NCBI GenBank assembly: GCA_020634935.1
Contig: JACKAT010000001.1
Location: forward strand, 62,001-126,000
Direction: 5' to 3'
Origin: Anaerolineales bacterium
GTDB lineage: Bacteria; Chloroflexota; Anaerolineae; 4572-78; J111
DNA: 64,000 nucleotides
Positions 1 through 8,044 of the stretch are shown in pieces. Numbering within the stretch: the first letter of the stretch is position 1; every line of letters begins with the position of its first letter. Under the pieces are notes generated by a model. It was not told the origin of the DNA and searched no databases. It was given only the letters and a program-made list of their open reading frames with translations. The translations under genes were made by a program, and so were the position numbers.

Positions 1-2
1 AC

Positions 3-758
3 CGGTCGCAGTTGCAGCAATCTATGAACACATTGACCAACTACGTTAATCAAACGGTAGAGTGGTATAAGCGGGATACAGCCAAAGAAAAACTGGCTCC
101 TTTAAAATCCCTATTCCTCCGCGATTTGACCAGTACGCTCAGTGAGTTCAATCATCAACTGGCCTCGTTTGTCTTGAAACAGCACACCGGCTTCGATCCA
201 TTCTCTGTGATGTGCTCCGACATGCTCAAGCACAATCTTATGACCGAAGACATCGATCTGTTCCTCAATCATCTGGATGAGGCTATCCACGTTTTTAATG
301 AAACGGTTGAGATTCTTATGCAGCAAGATATCGATCCCCAGGTTCGCCCTCTGCCCGCCGATTATCTGCCGCTGCATTATTCCTGCCCGGTTGACCACAC
401 GCGCCTTACACTTCGCCGCCGGACCAAAGGCGCTGATACGTTTGCCGTCGCGCCGTGCAGCAAATGTGGTCAGCCCTATCAATTTTATTTAGGAAGCAAA
501 CAACTGTCGATGGCCGAGCTTGCGCAGACCGGACGCTGGAGCCCCGATGTGTGCCTGGTTGTCTTTTTGAACGATCTGGTCAGCGGCTATGTCGGCGGCA
601 AAAGCTCGACCATTTATTATGGCTTGGTGATGAAAGCGGTGCTTGAGAAAGTATTTCATAAAGCGGGAGTACCTATTCTTGTACCGCCCATGAAGGAGAC
701 GGAAAACGGGAGTGGTCAGGTTGACGGTCTTATCTATAAATATCTGACCAGTATCTAA
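3..758 (+). CDS. bshC: BshC-like cysteine-adding enzyme, C-terminal part (5' truncated by window edge)
   Basis: The frame is open from the first bases of the window, so the true start lies upstream; TTG at 12 is only the first possible start inside it. Residues near the end (RWSPDV, then SGYVGGKSSTIYYG, then GVPILVPP) match the pattern seen in BshC around its AGPGEI...YW and PVMPR region. Where B. subtilis BshC has an ordinary strand, this protein carries a CPVD...CSKC zinc-ribbon-like insert (about residues 120-150). It stops soon after the VPP motif, so the C-terminal coiled coil of classical BshC is missing. BshC adds cysteine to glucosaminyl-malate, the last step of bacillithiol synthesis. 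The next two genes are bshA and bshB1, which is the main support for the call. The similarity is recalled, not computed; it could be a related protein of unknown chemistry. Confidence 0.55.
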   Translation, partial: RSQLQQSMNTLTNYVNQTVEWYKRDTAKEKLAPLKSLFLRDLTSTLSEFNHQLASFVLKQHTGFDPFSVMCSDMLKHNLMTEDIDLFLNHLDEAIHVFNETVEILMQQDIDPQVRPLPADYLPLHYSCPVDHTRLTLRRRTKGADTFAVAPCSKCGQPYQFYLGSKQLSMAELAQTGRWSPDVCLVVFLNDLVSGYVGGKSSTIYYGLVMKAVLEKVFHKAGVPILVPPMKETENGSGQVDGLIYKYLTSI

Positions 759-806
759 ACAGACAAGTCCCACAGAACCGAGGCTCGACACAGGTCATGA
801 AAACAG

Positions 807-857
807 TAGGGCAAATCGCTGATTTGTCCGGGTTGGGACAAGTCGCTGACTTGTCCT
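807..857. repeat. Two tandem TTGTCC palindromes
   Basis: Two imperfect palindromes of about 22 bp lie end to end: GGGCAAATCGCTGATTTGTCC and GGGACAAGTCGCTGACTTGTCC share the core AA(A/G)TCGCTGA(C/T)TT. They sit between bshC and bshA and fall inside the spurious 5' extension of the bshA frame. They belong to the same loose family as the palindromes at 10833-10857 and 20801-20828. Confidence 0.6.
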
Positions 858-889
858 ACTATATCTACTTTCAAAGGGAGCATTACTTA

Positions 890-2101
890 ATGAAGATTGG
901 AATTATGTGCCACGCCAGTTTTGGCGGAAGCGCTCGGGTGGCGACCGAACTGGCGAACACGTTAGCCCATTACGGGCATCAGATCCACCTATTTTCTCGA
1001 TCCGCTCCTTTCGACACCTGGGATCAAGCGGACGGCATCATCCCCCACTACATCGTCCCCCAGCGCGAGAATAGCCTCCATCCGGCGGCGCTGCATACAG
1101 CATGGACGGCCGGGGAGACACAGGCTTTGCTCGATCAAATTCTCAACGTCATCGAGACCGATGGGCTGGATATTCTTCATTTCCACTACGCCGATCCGTT
1201 TGCGTTGGTGGCCGCTGCGCTCAAACAACGTCTTGGAGCGGCAATGCCCAAGCTCGTGGGGACCCTGCATGGAACGGATGTCGTCATTCAGGGCCGGGAC
1301 CCCCATAAAGGGCCACAGTTGGCATCCGCTTTACGCAAGGCAGATGCGTTGACCACGGTTTCCATTAATCTAGCCGGGCTGGCTACCTATATATTCGATC
1401 TCCCGGCGCTGCCCCGGGTTATTCCTAATTTTGTCGATCTGTCCCGCTTCTGCGGACCTTCCCTTCACCAGGACGAAAATAATGTAAAGAACGGTCATTG
1501 CCGGAAGCCGCGCATCGTCCACATCTCCAATTTTCGGCCGGTTAAAAATCCGCAACGAATGGCCCATATCTTTATGGCGGTTCGCGAACAGATCGATGCC
1601 GAACTGTGGCTGATCGGCGATGGTCAGGAGATGGCTCAGGTGCAGGCCATCTTCCAACAGAATGATCTTGAACAACACGTTCGCTACTGTGGTCTTCAAC
1701 CCAATGTCGGACCGCTGCTGCGGCAAGCCGATCTGCTGCTGATGACCAGCCAATATGAAAGTTTCTGCCTGGCGGCTTTGGAGGCGATGGCCTGTGGCAT
1801 ACCAGTTTTGGCCACGCACGTGGGCGGCTTACCCGAAGTTGTCCGCCACGAGGAAACCGGTTATCTCTTTCCCATAGATGACCATGCCGCCGCGGTCGCC
1901 TGGGCCGTGCAGATTCTATCCAACCGGGCGCAGTATGAGGTCATCCGGCAAAACGCCATAACCCATGCCCAACGCTTTGGGGAGGATCACATCGTCCCTA
2001 TGTATGAGTCGCTTTATCGCCGTCTGTTAGCCGAACGCAGCCCTATCGTGGCCCATGAATTATCAATCGCCGCTTATCCGACAGCGACGGTTATGGTGTA
2101 G
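890..2101 (+). CDS. bshA: N-acetyl-alpha-D-glucosaminyl L-malate synthase BshA (GT4)
   Basis: This 403-aa family 4 glycosyltransferase is predicted to join GlcNAc from UDP-GlcNAc to L-malate, the first step of bacillithiol synthesis in the cytoplasm. The start MKIGIMCHASFGGSARVATE copies the BshA N-terminus. HGTDV, VIPNFVD, HISNFRPVKN and the retaining-GT motif ESFCLAALEAMACG follow in BshA order, with GGLPEVV near the end. The frame is open back to 797, but the 31 extra residues come from palindromic repeats. ATG at 890 has GGAG about 9 bases upstream, so I chose it. It is preceded by a BshC-like gene and followed by bshB1. No truncation is seen. Confidence is high for a GT4 and good for BshA because of the context. 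Confidence 0.85.
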   Translation: MKIGIMCHASFGGSARVATELANTLAHYGHQIHLFSRSAPFDTWDQADGIIPHYIVPQRENSLHPAALHTAWTAGETQALLDQILNVIETDGLDILHFHYADPFALVAAALKQRLGAAMPKLVGTLHGTDVVIQGRDPHKGPQLASALRKADALTTVSINLAGLATYIFDLPALPRVIPNFVDLSRFCGPSLHQDENNVKNGHCRKPRIVHISNFRPVKNPQRMAHIFMAVREQIDAELWLIGDGQEMAQVQAIFQQNDLEQHVRYCGLQPNVGPLLRQADLLLMTSQYESFCLAALEAMACGIPVLATHVGGLPEVVRHEETGYLFPIDDHAAAVAWAVQILSNRAQYEVIRQNAITHAQRFGEDHIVPMYESLYRRLLAERSPIVAHELSIAAYPTATVMV

Positions 2102-2152
2102 GTGGGTAAGAACTTCTGTTGAGACGACGCCGAATATAAAAATCGCGTTTCA

Positions 2153-2213
2153 CCCTCACCCCCAACCCCTCTCCCTCAGGGAGAGGGGAGTCGCGTTAGC
2201 GACGGGGTGAGGG
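2153..2213. repeat. Nested palindromic repeat (CCCTCACC / GGTGAGGG)
   Basis: Outer arms CCCTCACCCC and GGGGTGAGGG enclose CCCCTCTCCCT...AGGGAGAGGGG and a small TCGCgttaGCGA hairpin. It lies between bshA and bshB1. It resembles dispersed REP-like hairpins found between genes in many genomes and could also act as an RNA stem in a joint transcript. Confidence 0.7.
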
Positions 2214-2237
2214 CTTATTTACAAAAGAAGGTTAATC

Positions 2238-2987
2238 ATGACCGATTCATTAGACATCTTAGCCTTTGCCGCCCATCCCGACGATGCCGAGATTGGCTGC
2301 GGCGGCAGCTTGCTGTTGACCGCCGATCAAGGTCGGCGGGTGGCGGTGGTTGACATGAGCGCTGGCGAAATGTCGACCAGGGGCAATCTTACCCAGCGAA
2401 AACAGGAAACAGAGTCCGCTTCAAAATTGCTCGGCTTGTCCGCCCGACTAGCGCTGGGGTTGCCTGACGGCTACATCGGCACCGATCCGGATCACCGTAT
2501 CCCTGTCATCGACGTTATTCGGGCGACTAGACCGCGCATCGTCCTGGCTCCTTTCTGGGAGGATCGCCATCCCGATCACGCGGCCGCCGGTAAGCTGGTT
2601 CGGGAGGCCTGTTTTTTTGCCGGGGTTCAGAAGATAGGCTCCGGGCTGCCCCATCGACCGGAGAGCGTCTATTACTACATGCTGCATCACCCGTTTCAAC
2701 CCACGTTTGTGGTCGATATCTCAACGGTCTGGACGCGCAAACAAGCCGCGATTGCTGCTTACGCCAGCCAATTTCAAGCCGTTGATGACGGGCCACAGAC
2801 GGCCATCAGCCAATCCGGTTTTGGTCGGTTCCTTGAAGCGCGGTCGATTTATTTTGGGGCCATGATTGGCGCGGCCTACGGTGAGGCTTTTTACAGCCCC
2901 GGCCCGATAGCCCTGAACCTTTTTCCCGAGCCGGTTAACGCCTCACCTCCACTGGGGCAGTTACCGGCGTATAGTGTCTGGCGCTAA
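2238..2987 (+). CDS. bshB1: Bacillithiol biosynthesis deacetylase BshB1 (PIG-L family)
   Basis: This 249-aa zinc-dependent deacetylase is predicted to remove the acetyl group from GlcNAc-malate to give GlcN-malate, the second step of bacillithiol synthesis. The N-terminus LDILAFAAHPDDAEIGCGG carries the PIG-L/LmbE metal motif AHPDD, and HPDHAAA (about residues 116-122) supplies the later metal-binding His. MSAGEMSTRG and LPDGYI are typical of the BshB1 branch. ATG at 2238 follows an AAGAAGG ribosome site. It lies 136 bases after bshA on the same strand, with a palindromic repeat between them. Length and motifs are complete. Confidence 0.85.
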   Translation: MTDSLDILAFAAHPDDAEIGCGGSLLLTADQGRRVAVVDMSAGEMSTRGNLTQRKQETESASKLLGLSARLALGLPDGYIGTDPDHRIPVIDVIRATRPRIVLAPFWEDRHPDHAAAGKLVREACFFAGVQKIGSGLPHRPESVYYYMLHHPFQPTFVVDISTVWTRKQAAIAAYASQFQAVDDGPQTAISQSGFGRFLEARSIYFGAMIGAAYGEAFYSPGPIALNLFPEPVNASPPLGQLPAYSVWR

Positions 2988-3332
2988 TTTGCTGCTAACA
3001 TTCCCCAATTTGCCCTCGAACTGAATTGATTTATAATTCGCGGGAAGCCTTAAGAGCGTCAGTCACAGTCTGCCTCTTCGACCGCAACGCGAATAAATAG
3101 GTTAGTTGGATGGTTTTATAGTTGACTAATAACCCTCCACCCAACTAACCACCCCCACTGAACCATCCATCAATTTTCAAGAGAGTCCAACAGTCTCATT
3201 TGAGACGACACCGAGAATGAAAATTTATTGGAGCGACAAAGCTGGCTTTGTCACCCACGTTAGGGTCAAAATTTACTTTGACGCTCCACATCGCTATTTT
3301 CAGAGAAGCGCAAGCCAAAAGGGGGATACCGT
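2988..3332. other. Intergenic repeat-rich stretch
   Basis: These 345 bases hold no convincing gene. GGTTAGTTGG (3100-3109) pairs with CCAACTAACC (3141-3150), and TGGATGGTT (3107-3115) pairs with AACCATCCA (3161-3169), giving interleaved inverted repeats. A TCTCATttGAGA palindrome next to GACGACACCGAGAATGAAA follows at about 3195-3222, then a TGGAGC element (3229-3288). GGGGGAT just before 3333 is the ribosome site of the next gene. Confidence 0.6.
3229..3288. repeat. TGGAGC palindromic element, copy 1
   Basis: TGGAGCGACAAAG at the left is mirrored by CTTTGACGCTCCA at the right. Inside are two smaller hairpins, GACAAAGctgGCTTTGTC and GTCAAAatttacTTTGAC. This is one of six copies in the window. 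A word similar to CATTCTCGGTGTCGTC sits beside copies 1, 4 and, in altered form, 6. Confidence 0.75.
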
Positions 3333-4232
3333 ATGTCAGCCAGTTTTCTGACCACTGTCTTTCTACCGATCGTGGTGATGTTGGGCATGCTGGGGTTGGG
3401 GATCAGTTTGACCATCGAGGATTTTAAGCAAATCCTCGTTCACCCCAAAGCAGTTTTAGTGGGATTGTTGAACCAACTGCTGTTTGTACCCTTAACAGGT
3501 TTTTTGCTGGCGCTGCTGCTGCCCTTGAGTCCGGAACTGGCCGCCGGTCTAATTATTATTGCAGCGGCTCCGGGGGGCGTGGCTTCAAATGTAACCACGT
3601 TTCTCCTTGAAGGCGACAGCGCCTTATCGATCTCCTTGACGACCCTGTCCAACCTATTGGCCTTTATCACCCTACCACTGTGGACAAGTTTGGCTCTCTA
3701 TTTATTTATGGACACCGCCGAGTCAATCTCCGTTTCGCTGGGGCAGATCATCATTCAAATCGTGGTTTTAACGCTTATCCCCATTGGCTTGGGATTACTG
3801 CTCAGAGCGAGGTGGCCCCAGCTTGGCCCCAAATTGGAGCGCCCGCTGCGCGTGGGGTTGGCCTTGCTGATCTTGGTAGCTATCGTCGGCTCTTTGGTGA
3901 GCGAAAGCGACAATGTGCTTTACTATCTGGCCGAGGCTGGGGCCGCCGCTATAATGCTCTGCCTCACTACTATCTTGCTCGGTTTTGTGAGCGCCTGGCT
4001 GTTCAAATTGGACCTGCGGACCCGCATTACCATTGCCAATGAGGCCGGCATTCAAAATGTGCCTCTGGCCCTCACCATTACCGCCACGATTTTGGCCAAC
4101 CCACTCATCACCATCGCCCCGGCGGCTTATGGATTTGTACAGATATTTTTATTATCCATTATTTTAGGGGTAGCCTTTGGCCCGTGGTCGGCCAAGCTGC
4201 TGCCCAAGCCGCCGGTCGAGTTAGGCTATTAG
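3333..4232 (+). CDS. Bile acid:sodium symporter (BASS) family transporter
   Basis: This 299-aa integral membrane protein has about nine to ten hydrophobic segments along its full length. AAPGGVASNVTTFLLEGDSALS (about residues 78-100) and the later IANEAGIQNVPLALTI are the two conserved unwound-helix regions of BASS transporters. They bind Na+ and an organic anion substrate such as a bile acid, pantoate or a keto acid. The substrate cannot be told from sequence. ATG at 3333 follows GGGGGAT. It stands alone between repeat-rich spacers, with no obvious operon partner. Confidence 0.85.
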   Translation: MSASFLTTVFLPIVVMLGMLGLGISLTIEDFKQILVHPKAVLVGLLNQLLFVPLTGFLLALLLPLSPELAAGLIIIAAAPGGVASNVTTFLLEGDSALSISLTTLSNLLAFITLPLWTSLALYLFMDTAESISVSLGQIIIQIVVLTLIPIGLGLLLRARWPQLGPKLERPLRVGLALLILVAIVGSLVSESDNVLYYLAEAGAAAIMLCLTTILLGFVSAWLFKLDLRTRITIANEAGIQNVPLALTITATILANPLITIAPAAYGFVQIFLLSIILGVAFGPWSAKLLPKPPVELGY

Positions 4233-4284
4233 CCCAAAATCTGTAGGCTTGTTTGGCTATTTGCTGTAAAAATTCTAAAACCCT

Positions 4285-4382
4285 GGCGACAGTCACTTTT
4301 GGCCGTAAATGAACGTCCGTTTAGCCCAAATAAGTCGATTTATCGCACCTAAGTGACGGTCACCTTTGGAACTGCGTAACTC
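4285..4382. repeat. TTACGCAGTT MITE, copy 1 (partial left end)
   Basis: An inner hairpin is formed by GCGACAGTCACTT and AAGTGACGGTCACC, with the conserved middle GAACGTCCGTTTAGCCCAAA and the right end AACTGCGTAACTC. The left outer end is not recognisable. The rest of the 4233-4514 spacer shows only an AATCTTGTAAATCCTGTC word that recurs near 14715. Confidence 0.75.
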
Positions 4383-4514
4383 CTAATTTATATCAAAGAA
4401 AAGCCTGTAAATCTTGTAAATCCTGTCTAAATTTGCCCTCAAATTGGGCGGTATCTTGCGTACGATAACGTTCCACAGTTTAGTGCAGAGCTATCTGAAA
4501 TTTTCAACCGCGTA

Positions 4515-5732
4515 TCAAATCGTCAATTTTCCCGGATTTTCATCGCTCAGCATCAGCGGTCTCTTCGTCAGCGCCAAATAAAACACAATGCCAGCCATGG
4601 TGAAGGCGTAGAGACTGGAGAATTGAAAGATGGCAGCCAGACCGACGGGTTCGCTGAGCAAGCCGACGACGTTGGCGCTGAAGCCGGCGCCGAGCATAAT
4701 CGCCGCGACCATAGCGCCGGACACAGTCGCGGCCAGGACCGGCGCTTCGGCTGAGGCCAGGCTGACCGACAGGGGGAAAAAGAAGGAGAGGCCCAGTCCG
4801 GCTATGGCTAAGGTGACGATATTTGGGCCGAAGCCGCCAACCAGCGGCAGCATGATAAAAGCCGCGCCGACCAACAGCGGGGCAGCCTGATAAAACGGCT
4901 GCGATTTGAAGCGCAGTGAGATCAGGGCGAACAGCGCCCGGCCGGTGGTAACCGCGCCCCAAAAGACCGATAAGGCCAGGGCAGCCTGCCCCATGGTCAA
5001 GCCGGCGTCTTGCTGTAGATAAATAGAACTCCAGTTGCCAAAAGTGCCTTCGCAGATGCCGTACAGAAAGACCACCAGCGCGTACAGCCAAATCCGGCCC
5101 GGCAGCCGGTCGCCGCCCATCGAGCCGATCATCGGCCTGCTTTCCGCCGATAGTTTTAGACTTAGCCCCAGTTGAAATAGAATCATCAGCGCTAAAACCA
5201 CGCCGACAACCACCGGCGCGCCCCACCAAAACCCCAGCCCGACAAAGGCTCCCAAAATGAGCGAAGCGCCCACCTGGCCCAACCCGGTTAAAACGTGCAA
5301 GCCGGTTACGGCGGCATCGGCTTTATCCCGAAACAGATCAAAGACAAAGGCGTTCAGGGCGCTAACGGCAAACCCAAAGCCCGCGCCGACCGCGCCGGTG
5401 GCCAGCAGCACCAGGATAAATGATAGGCTGCCCACACCAATGAACAGATTGCTCAAGGCCAGCAGGCTCATCGCCAGGACATCGGCCAGCAAGCCGGCCA
5501 GCAGCACCTGCTTCATCCCGCCAAACCACCGCACACAACGAGCCGCCAGCGCTGAGGCGATAATCGCCGCGATGATTTGGGGGGTAAACAGCAAGCCAAA
5601 CTGGCCGGCGGTCAAGCCGTGATAATCGGGACTGGTTAGCAGCGGTCCGGCTGCCGGGAACATAATTAGGGCAATACCCTGCAAAAAGCCGCTCAGATAA
5701 ACGGCCGCGATGATTTTTTGTCTTGAGGTCAT
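4515..5732 (-). CDS. MFS transporter
   Basis: This 405-aa major facilitator has about twelve hydrophobic helices in two halves. GMKQVLLAGLLADVL after the second helix and GICEGTFGNWSSIYLQQDAG at the start of the second half resemble FucP-like sugar-type MFS proteins, but the substrate is unknown. The frame is open to 5807. The first 25 residues of that version (with IKASFDAP) are translated from a TGGAGC repeat, and ATG at 5732 has GGGGGAC just upstream, so I place the start there. It lies downstream of, and on the same strand as, the debranching enzyme; a sugar role would fit but is only inferred. Confidence 0.8.
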   Translation of the reverse strand: MTSRQKIIAAVYLSGFLQGIALIMFPAAGPLLTSPDYHGLTAGQFGLLFTPQIIAAIIASALAARCVRWFGGMKQVLLAGLLADVLAMSLLALSNLFIGVGSLSFILVLLATGAVGAGFGFAVSALNAFVFDLFRDKADAAVTGLHVLTGLGQVGASLILGAFVGLGFWWGAPVVVGVVLALMILFQLGLSLKLSAESRPMIGSMGGDRLPGRIWLYALVVFLYGICEGTFGNWSSIYLQQDAGLTMGQAALALSVFWGAVTTGRALFALISLRFKSQPFYQAAPLLVGAAFIMLPLVGGFGPNIVTLAIAGLGLSFFFPLSVSLASAEAPVLAATVSGAMVAAIMLGAGFSANVVGLLSEPVGLAAIFQFSSLYAFTMAGIVFYLALTKRPLMLSDENPGKLTI

Positions 5733-5771
5733 AGTTGTCCCCCTATGGTTTAAGCGGTCAATAAATGTCTC

Positions 5772-5826
5772 TGGAGCATCAAAGCTTGCTTTGATCGGGC
5801 TTGACAAAGCCAGCTTTGTCGCTCCA
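5772..5826. repeat. TGGAGC palindromic element, copy 2
   Basis: TGGAGCATCAAAGCTTGCTT at the left and the complement-like GACAAAGCCAGCTTTGTCGC plus TCCA at the right. It lies directly upstream of the MFS gene and supplies the spurious KASFDAP N-terminal codons. A short TTCATTC tandem follows to about 5851. Confidence 0.75.
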
Positions 5827-5852
5827 TTTCTTCATTCTTCATTCTTCATTCA

Positions 5853-7850
5853 CTATTCTACATTCCCCAGCTCGCGCCAGGCGCGGAGCAGTTCGGCCAC
5901 GCTCCAGGCTTGGGCAAAACAGCCGCGCGGCGAGTGGGGCGGATCGCCGTTAAAAATTTCGCTGAGTGAGCCGAGACAACCGGCGGCCATGTGATCGGCC
6001 ATAGCGGCTAAAAAGGCTTTGGCTTGGAGTGCGTCGCCGTAGACGCGATGGTGGGCTGTGGCGAAAGGACCCAGCAGCCAGCCCCAGACCGTGCCTTGAT
6101 GATAAGCGCCGTCCCGGGCCAGCGGCGGCCCGCCGTAGTGGCCGGTATAGGCTTGGGCTGTGGCGGCCAGGCTGCGCAGTCCATACGAGGTCCACAATTC
6201 ACGGGCGCAGGTATCGACCACGGCTTGGGCTTGCGCCTCGTTTAATAGCTTGAACGGCAGCGAGACCGCGAAAATCTGATTGGGCCGCAGGCTGGCATCG
6301 CGCCGCTGGCCATCCGAGCCTAATTCACCGTCGGGACCGTCGATGACATCGTACAGATAGCCGCCGGCTTCGTACCAAAACCGCTGCCGGAATGTTTCGG
6401 CCACGCGCTCGGCTTCTTCGGAATAGTGATTTATGACGGCTTCGGGTTGGCCGATGTGACGGGCCAGCCCGGCCATCACTCGTAAGGCGTTGTGCCACAG
6501 GGCATTGATTTCCACCGCCTTACCAATGCGTGGCGTAACCACCCAGTCGCCTACTTTGGCATCCATCCAGGTGAGTTGGACACCGGGCGCGCCGGAGAAC
6601 AGCAGTCCATCGTCAGCAACGTGGATACCATAGCGCGTACCGCGTCGATGCCAGTCAATGATATCGACCAGAACCGGGTACAGTTCCTTAGTCAAGCCGG
6701 TATCACCTGTGGCTTGCCAGTACTGGTAGATGGCGTGGACATACCAGAGCGTGGCATCGACCGTGTTGTACTCCGGGGTCTCGCCGGCGTCCGGGAAACG
6801 GTTAGGCAGCATGCCTTGATCGACATAGCGGGCAAAGGTCCGCAAAATTATCGCCGCCAATTCGGGCCGCCCGGTGGACAGGGTCAGGCCCGGTAAGGCA
6901 ATCATCGTGTCGCGGCCCCAATCGCTAAACCAGGGGTAACCGGCAATGATCGTTGCGCCGGGCGTATCGTCATCGAGCGAACGTTCGACGATAAACTGAT
7001 CGGCGGCCAGAGCCAGGTGGCGCACCCAGGCCGGTTCATCGGGCGGCGCGTTTTTTAGGAGATCCGTTTGCCGGCGGCGCTCCGCCTGCAAGGCCTCAAG
7101 ACCAGCGTGGGGCGTAATCGGTTCGGTTGAGCAGATGACCGTCAGCGTTTCACCGAGGGCCAGCGTGGCGCTAAAGCGACCGGGACGCAGCAAATCTTCC
7201 CGGCTGTCTAGGCCGCGCTCACTTTCCCGCTCGTGGTTAAAGTTCCAGTACCAAGTGGAGTCCAAGGTGAATTCGCCCCGATCGGCTACTACGGTGTAAG
7301 GCTGGGCCTCGTCAAAGGCGCGAACACGAAAGCCACCGGGGACAGGCTCGACGTCTAGCGACCAGCCGCCGAGGCTGTGGCTGTGGTAATCACGATAGGT
7401 GCACAAGGGAGTGAGGTCCAGGGTAACCGGACCGGTGCCTTGGGTGAGGTAGTAAGTGACGTAGGTGGTGTTGTGGCCGTGGGCCATCCAGACTCGCTGT
7501 TCCAGCCGGGCATCGGCCATAATATAATGCCAGACGGGGATCAGGCCGTCCAGCCGGAACGACTCGAGGAATCGATAGCCAAGCGGATCGACGGCGCCGT
7601 CAATAAAACGATTGGCAAAGAGCGGGTAGTCCTGGCCTTGGTAGCGGGCTGTCACATCGAGTTTGCTAACCAACATGGTCCGGCCTAGCGGCGGGTTGAG
7701 GGCCGCCACCAGCATGCCGTGGTAGCGGCGCGTATGCGCCCCGGCCAACGTCCCGGCCGCAAAACCGCCAATACCATTAGTGACCAGCCACTCTTTGCGG
7801 GTCGCAATTTCATAGTGGCCGCAGTCGGCGCGGCCAAGTTGGATCGTCAT
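5853..7850 (-). CDS. Glycogen debranching enzyme (amylo-alpha-1,6-glucosidase type)
   Basis: This 665-aa protein belongs to the archaeal/bacterial GDE type that hydrolyses alpha-1,6 branch stubs of glycogen. The N-terminal domain shows WLVTNGIGGFAAGT and HTRRYHGMLVAAL (about residues 20-55). The (alpha/alpha)6 catalytic domain shows YPWFSDWGRDTMIALPGL, NTVDATLWYVHAIYQY and YHQGTVWGWLLGPF, all well conserved. An upstream ATG would add 24 residues, but these come from a TGGAGC repeat. ATG at 7850 has AGGAG about 7 bases before it. The MFS gene follows on the same strand after 120 bases. Domain content is complete. Confidence 0.88.
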   Translation of the reverse strand: MTIQLGRADCGHYEIATRKEWLVTNGIGGFAAGTLAGAHTRRYHGMLVAALNPPLGRTMLVSKLDVTARYQGQDYPLFANRFIDGAVDPLGYRFLESFRLDGLIPVWHYIMADARLEQRVWMAHGHNTTYVTYYLTQGTGPVTLDLTPLCTYRDYHSHSLGGWSLDVEPVPGGFRVRAFDEAQPYTVVADRGEFTLDSTWYWNFNHERESERGLDSREDLLRPGRFSATLALGETLTVICSTEPITPHAGLEALQAERRRQTDLLKNAPPDEPAWVRHLALAADQFIVERSLDDDTPGATIIAGYPWFSDWGRDTMIALPGLTLSTGRPELAAIILRTFARYVDQGMLPNRFPDAGETPEYNTVDATLWYVHAIYQYWQATGDTGLTKELYPVLVDIIDWHRRGTRYGIHVADDGLLFSGAPGVQLTWMDAKVGDWVVTPRIGKAVEINALWHNALRVMAGLARHIGQPEAVINHYSEEAERVAETFRQRFWYEAGGYLYDVIDGPDGELGSDGQRRDASLRPNQIFAVSLPFKLLNEAQAQAVVDTCARELWTSYGLRSLAATAQAYTGHYGGPPLARDGAYHQGTVWGWLLGPFATAHHRVYGDALQAKAFLAAMADHMAAGCLGSLSEIFNGDPPHSPRGCFAQAWSVAELLRAWRELGNVE

Positions 7851-7874
7851 TGGAGGCTCCTGTGATAAGAAATT

Positions 7875-7940
7875 TGGAGCATCAAAGCTGGCTTTGCTCG
7901 AATCGCTCCTGATTATGGACAAAGCAAGCTTTGTTGCTCC
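7875..7940. repeat. TGGAGC palindromic element, copy 3 (degenerate)
   Basis: TGGAGCATCAAAGCTGGCTT on the left and ACAAAGCAAGCTTTGTTGCT on the right, with a longer and more divergent middle. It sits upstream of the debranching enzyme, between it and the end of the AraC-type gene. The rest of the 7851-8044 spacer shows nothing else. Confidence 0.65.
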
Positions 7941-8044
7941 TGCTTATGATTCTATCATGCCGCGAGGTTGTTACAAGAAGGTAATGGATTTACTAACAGA
8001 GTCTTACAATTTCGTGACGGAGGAGTATATTATGGCGTGGCTTT

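Noticed and set aside
797..889. N-terminal extension of BshA
   Set aside because: The residues come from two short palindromes; the family start and a ribosome site are at 890.
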